Shown here: one piece after another, positions 60,907 to 64,000 of the stretch
Position numbering within the stretch: position 1 is the stretch's first letter
Layout: each line of letters starts with the position of its first letter
Source of the DNA: Eubacterium sp.
GTDB taxonomy: Bacteria; Bacillota; Clostridia; Oscillospirales; Acutalibacteraceae
NCBI GenBank assembly: GCA_017446095.1
Contig: JAFSRN010000004.1
Location: 62,001 to 126,000 of the forward strand
Reading direction: 5' to 3'
Length of the DNA: 64,000 nucleotides
Notes under the pieces: model-generated
What the model saw: the letters and a program-made list of their open reading frames with translations, nothing else
What the model was told of the DNA's origin: nothing
Databases searched by the model: none
Translations under genes and position numbers: made by a program

Positions 60907-60949
60907 GAATAAAAAAGTTCCCCGACAGAGTCGGGGAACTTTTTTATTA
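60907..60949. terminator. right copy of the duplicated terminator, bidirectional
   Basis: AGTTCCCCGAC pairs with GTCGGGGAACT around AGA, with A6 before and T6 after. It serves the convergent GH73 gene, whose stop codon is at 60947-60949. Confidence 0.88.
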
Positions 60950-63133
60950 TTTGCTTACAACCTTTTTGGTTGCCGACCACTTGCCGTAAACCTTTTTGTT
61001 GGAAGTCTTTTTGTAGGTGCGCATCTTTATGTAGTAGGTGTGCCCTTTTGTAAAGTTCTGACCTGTGTAGGAAGTGGTTGCCTTGCCCTTGATATTTGTA
61101 GTGGCAATCTTGTTTTTAAACTTACTGTCCTTAGCCCAGATAATCTGGTAGCCGCTTTCGCCGCCCGTTACCTTGTTCCAGGAAACCTTGATTTTACCCG
61201 GTGCAGGCGAGGTTACGGATTTAAGCTTAACGCTCGCAGGCTTTGTGGTGACGGTAATCTTGTTACTGATGCCGCCCGTTGTTACAACCTTGCCGTCCTT
61301 AACGTACGCCGTAACGCACACGGTGTGCGTTTTACCGCTTGTAAGCTTAACGGTGCCGCTGTTTGTTGAGAAGTAGCCTACAATCCTGTAGGTATTTTTC
61401 TTTTTATTATAGGTGTAAACCTTGTAGCCTGTTACGCCGTTTACCTTGTTCCATTTAAGCGAAACGCCTGCCGCTGTGGGCGCGCTTCTACGCTTAAGTC
61501 CCGAAGCCTTGGGCGGCGTGGTATGCTTGGTGTTGTACTTTGAATACTTTGTCCAGCCCTTGCTTGTGTACGCCTTAACGCGAACGCTGTATTTGTTACC
61601 GGGATTCAGACCGCGGATTGTGCCGCTGTTGGTGGTAACGGTTTTATCAAAGTGAGTACCCTTTGTCTGGTTTTTGATGTACATATAGTACTTGGTAGCG
61701 CCGGGGTACTTTTTCCATTTGAACGAAAGCGAGTTCTGCGTACGCTTTGTAATCTTAAGCGCAGTAACCATATTTGCGGTGCTCGATGTGGTTGAGGTTG
61801 TTGAGTCGGACATACTTGTGTCGCTCGTAACCTCGGAAGCAGTGCCGTCAACAATGCAGTTTTTAGCCGGCATATTCTTGAAAACAGGGATATAAAACGT
61901 GTGCGATTCCGCAAGAATACCTGCGTCCCTGTAGGCAGCGTAAGTGGTTTCCGACGCTTTTGCAGGTGCGTTAACCGTGATTGAGTACTCGCACGCATAA
62001 AGACAACCGCTGTTTTTGTTTACATTGAACTTCTGCAGATAGTCGTTAAACTGGTACTTACCGAACGTGTTGCGCAGATACGAAGCGCCGCCGTAAATGC
62101 TTCTGTACGGGTTTGACCACGGTCTATTGTAGGTGAGGTACTTTGTTCTTACGTCGCTCTTTTTGATGTAGCCCACTTTACCGCTTGTGTCGTAAATAGT
62201 GCTGTAAAGCTTGCCCTTATAGTAATCGCCGTAAGTGCCTCTGTAAGCAAAGTACTGTGAAGCTTTAAGATTTGTCTTTGTGCCGGACACCTTTTTGGTG
62301 CTTGTGTTGTACTTTGAATACATTGTTGTGGCTTTGCTTGTGCGCAGATAGCCATTTGCCCACTCAAGCCCCATTGTAGCGTTTGCGGTTGCGCCTATGC
62401 TATAGTAGTTATAAATCGCGCGAAACGGCTCTTTAGTGCCGCTTGAACCGCCTGCGAGTGATGCGTCGTACGAACCGATTTCCAGCTTTACCTTTGAGGC
62501 GAGGAAGTACGGGTTCATATTGGCATTCTTACCTGCCTGAATAAATGCCTGCGAATACTTAACCTTGTTGCCGCTGCTGTTTTTGTAAGTAACGGTATCG
62601 CCGTTAGCGTTTTTGTAAGTAATGTACGCGTTGTGCATAAACGAGCCATTAAGTATGCTTTCAACGCCTGCCTGCTTTGCCGAGCTATCGTAATCAATAG
62701 ACTCAAACTGAAATATATACTTTGGCGTTAACCAGTTACGCGCGTCCATATAGTACTTAACAGCCGCTTCGGACGCCGCAACCCAGTTGGGCGACTCCGT
62801 AACGTGGTAGTAACCGCCGCTGTAGCAGTTTGAGCACTTGCAGTAATATGCGTTTGAACGCGTGGAGAGCTTTTGAATAGACTGCTGACCGTGGCGCGCT
62901 TTACGCTCGCCGTTAATAGCGGTCTGCCAGTCGAGCCCTGTTTTAAACGGCTCAAACTTCCAGTTAGGGTACTTGCTGTGCAGCTTTGTAAGTATAGTAA
63001 CGTACGATTTCGGGAAGCCCTTATCGCGCAATGACTGTGCATAAGTCGCGGCAGAAACTGCGTAAGAAACCGGCGAAATCGCAATAAATACGATTACTAA
63101 TGTAAGCAATAATGAAAGGATTTTTTTGCTCAT
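60947..63133 (-). CDS. secreted beta-N-acetylglucosaminidase (GH73-like) with FN3 domains
   Basis: The 728-residue autolysin-like protein has a signal peptide (about 1-30). An N-terminal region (SYVTILTKLHSKYPNWKFEP) typical of LytD-like proteins of Firmicutes is followed by a glucosaminidase domain (about 130-400): SESVxx-type spacing in FIQAGKNANMNPYFLASKVK with the catalytic Glu in LEIGSYD, then YNYYSIGATANATMGLEWAN. Three FN3-like domains fill about 440-728 (SFKWKKYPGATKYYMYIKNQ; VSLKWNKVNGVTGYKVYTYN; IKVSWNKVTGGESGYQIIWA). It cuts GlcNAc-MurNAc bonds in peptidoglycan during growth or cell separation. It has a clear promoter. Confidence 0.85.
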   Translation of the reverse strand: MSKKILSLLLTLVIVFIAISPVSYAVSAATYAQSLRDKGFPKSYVTILTKLHSKYPNWKFEPFKTGLDWQTAINGERKARHGQQSIQKLSTRSNAYYCKCSNCYSGGYYHVTESPNWVAASEAAVKYYMDARNWLTPKYIFQFESIDYDSSAKQAGVESILNGSFMHNAYITYKNANGDTVTYKNSSGNKVKYSQAFIQAGKNANMNPYFLASKVKLEIGSYDASLAGGSSGTKEPFRAIYNYYSIGATANATMGLEWANGYLRTSKATTMYSKYNTSTKKVSGTKTNLKASQYFAYRGTYGDYYKGKLYSTIYDTSGKVGYIKKSDVRTKYLTYNRPWSNPYRSIYGGASYLRNTFGKYQFNDYLQKFNVNKNSGCLYACEYSITVNAPAKASETTYAAYRDAGILAESHTFYIPVFKNMPAKNCIVDGTASEVTSDTSMSDSTTSTTSSTANMVTALKITKRTQNSLSFKWKKYPGATKYYMYIKNQTKGTHFDKTVTTNSGTIRGLNPGNKYSVRVKAYTSKGWTKYSKYNTKHTTPPKASGLKRRSAPTAAGVSLKWNKVNGVTGYKVYTYNKKKNTYRIVGYFSTNSGTVKLTSGKTHTVCVTAYVKDGKVVTTGGISNKITVTTKPASVKLKSVTSPAPGKIKVSWNKVTGGESGYQIIWAKDSKFKNKIATTNIKGKATTSYTGQNFTKGHTYYIKMRTYKKTSNKKVYGKWSATKKVVSK

Positions 63134-63176
63134 TATTCCATCTCCTTATTAAATCAAGAGAACAGCCTTAATTTAT

Positions 63177-63205
63177 ATATTACCATTTTGTAACCGTTTT
63201 GTCAA
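63177..63205 (-). promoter_or_regulatory. sigma-A promoter of the glucosaminidase gene
   Basis: TTGACA (63200-63205) and TAATAT (63177-63182) on the minus strand are 17 bp apart. Confidence 0.72.
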
Positions 63206-63264
63206 ATTTGTGCCATATTTACGCTACCTCTGTCGAATTAAACCGAACTTTGTAAAAATCGGTC

Positions 63265-63293
63265 TTGATAATCTGCGGCTTTTTAGGTATAAT
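63265..63293 (+). promoter_or_regulatory. sigma-A promoter of the XRE regulator
   Basis: TTGATA (63265-63270) and TATAAT (63288-63293) are 17 bp apart. Confidence 0.78.
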
Positions 63294-63321
63294 AATTTTA
63301 TCACTAAAAAGGAGAAGGATT

Positions 63322-63741
63322 ATGCCCGGTAAGAAATCAGAAGCACTTAAAGCTGCTGACATTGAGGCAAAAGCATTGCTGCAGAAAAACATTGTTTTGC
63401 TTCGTAAAAAATACGGACTCACGCAGGAAGCACTTGCCGACGCGCTCGGCATAAACCGCGGCACGTACTGTAATTACGAAAACAGGTCGTTGCCGCCGCA
63501 ACACCTGATAATAAAGCTTGCGCAGATTTACAACATTTCGCCCGACTGCTTTTACAGGAATGACCTTGATGCCGCACTTTTAAAGGTGAACACGGACAGT
63601 GACTTTTTTGAGGACGAATGTTTTTGCGAGCTGACTCAATCCGAGCAGTCGCTGCTGATGAAGTTCCGCCAGCTCAAAAAGAGCGAAAAAAAGCAGGTTG
63701 CAACACTGATTACGGATTTATCGAATAAAGAAAAAAAATAA
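63322..63741 (+). CDS. XRE-family helix-turn-helix regulator
   Basis: The ATG at 63322 (MPGKKSEALKAAD), preceded by AAGGAG, gives 139 residues; an in-frame earlier start lies inside the promoter. The HTH_3 domain spans about residues 25-80: VLLRKKYGLTQEALADALGI, then NRGTYCNYENRSLPPQHLII, then LAQIYNISPDCFYR. The C-terminal 50 residues are acidic then basic, with FFEDECFCELTQSEQSLLMK, and resemble a dimerisation helix. The target is unknown; it is monocistronic between its own promoter and terminator, opposite the glucosaminidase gene. Confidence 0.88.
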   Translation: MPGKKSEALKAADIEAKALLQKNIVLLRKKYGLTQEALADALGINRGTYCNYENRSLPPQHLIIKLAQIYNISPDCFYRNDLDAALLKVNTDSDFFEDECFCELTQSEQSLLMKFRQLKKSEKKQVATLITDLSNKEKK

Positions 63742-63775
63742 AACCTTGAAGCTGAGCAAAGCTTCAAGGTTTTGT
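63740..63775. terminator. bidirectional terminator between the XRE and thrH-like genes
   Basis: AAAACCTTGAAGC (63740-63752) pairs perfectly with GCTTCAAGGTTTT (63761-63773), with A-rich and T-rich flanks. Confidence 0.9.
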
Positions 63776-63776
63776 G

Positions 63777-64000
63777 TTATATAGCCTCTTTTATTGCAGC
63801 AAGCAGGTCGTCGTACGTTTCAAAAGCAGGAAGCTCGGGGTAATCCTTTTTAATCTGCTCGGTACTTCTGAACAGGAAGCCTGCCTTGCTCGCCTGAATC
63901 ATACCGAGGTCGTTGAAGCTGTCGCCGCTTGCGATAGTTTCAAACCCGATAGACTGCAGAGCCTTAACGGTGGTGTACTTCGACTTTTCGCATCTCATTC
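63777..64000 (-). CDS. thrH: HAD-family phosphatase, ThrH-like (C-terminal part)
   Basis: The gene runs off the right end of the window; 74 C-terminal codons are visible. ETIASGDSFNDLGMIQASKAG carries the HAD motif IV aspartates (G-D-S-x-N-D), and the ending FLFRSTEQIKKDYPELPAFE then TYDDLLAAIKEAI matches ThrH, a phosphoserine phosphatase / homoserine phosphotransferase. The Asp nucleophile motif lies outside. A methionine at 63998 is internal to the family alignment, not the start. The true start and length cannot be judged here. Confidence 0.78.
   Translation of the reverse strand, partial: MRCEKSKYTTVKALQSIGFETIASGDSFNDLGMIQASKAGFLFRSTEQIKKDYPELPAFETYDDLLAAIKEAI

Overview
This window reads as chromosomal DNA of a spore-forming, fibre-degrading member of the Clostridia (Oscillospiraceae/Ruminococcaceae type). 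The support is a spoIIID gene, the clostridial SCIFF peptide with its radical-SAM maturase, rex, a K+-type membrane pyrophosphatase, a dockerin-like repeat on a CotH protein, GH38/GH51/GH73 enzymes and two GPH-type sugar transporters. Promoters are easy to see: at least 16 start sites have TTGACT/TTGACA-like -35 boxes and TATAAT-like -10 boxes 16-18 bp apart. No rRNA, tRNA, CRISPR array or prophage was seen.

Layout. 1-3.4 kb: a truncated hypothetical gene, spoIIID, proC, an AIM24-family gene and metK. 3.5-7.8 kb: a leftward surface O-acylation operon (SGNH esterase with FN3, DUF4358, MBOAT, DHHW). 8-12.6 kb: an SDR, a membrane PH-like protein and a CCA-adding enzyme fused in frame to a Y1/RAYT-type transposase. 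12.5-17.8 kb: a leftward operon of phosphohexomutase, NifU-like domain, GH38 alpha-mannosidase and a small membrane protein. 17.9 kb: a 22-codon gene with its own promoter, ribosome-binding site and terminator. 18.1-20.1 kb: a MIF-like tautomerase, sirtuin and lipoprotein operon. 20.3-26.1 kb: YhgE/Pip protein, two tandem SGNH paralogues and a NYN/OST-HTH protein. 26.1-35.1 kb: a leftward VTC / DUF4956 / carbohydrate-binding lipoprotein / CotH-dockerin operon. 35.2-43.0 kb: degenerate PTS-like membrane protein, phosphoesterase, DUF6171, GH51 arabinofuranosidase, Xaa-Pro peptidase and a GPH transporter with a long tail. 43.3-51.4 kb: two membrane proteins, a second GPH transporter, hppA, exoA, a membrane protein and an Orn/Lys/Arg decarboxylase-family gene. 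51.5-53.1 kb: SCIFF peptide and maturase. 53.2-64 kb: surface proteins with FN3 or LRR-like regions, aconitase-isocitrate dehydrogenase-Rex, a GH73 glucosaminidase, an XRE regulator and a truncated thrH-like gene.

The most unusual material is mobile or repetitive. (1) A 272-273 bp element with imperfect terminal inverted repeats occurs twice, each time inside a transcription terminator and each time flanked by a duplicate of that whole terminator. (2) Both copies carry a 27-bp GC-rich quasi-palindrome that is also found alone elsewhere, and that closely matches two inverted segments inside the reading frame of the transposase fused to the CCA-adding enzyme. (3) A decayed copy of the transposase tail lies about 590 bp away. 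These suggest a REP/RAYT-like system whose transposase is now expressed as the C-terminal domain of an essential tRNA-processing enzyme. Separately, the SCIFF peptide keeps six cysteines but has serines at the two positions that I recall as the thioether-crosslinked residues of the characterised homologue.
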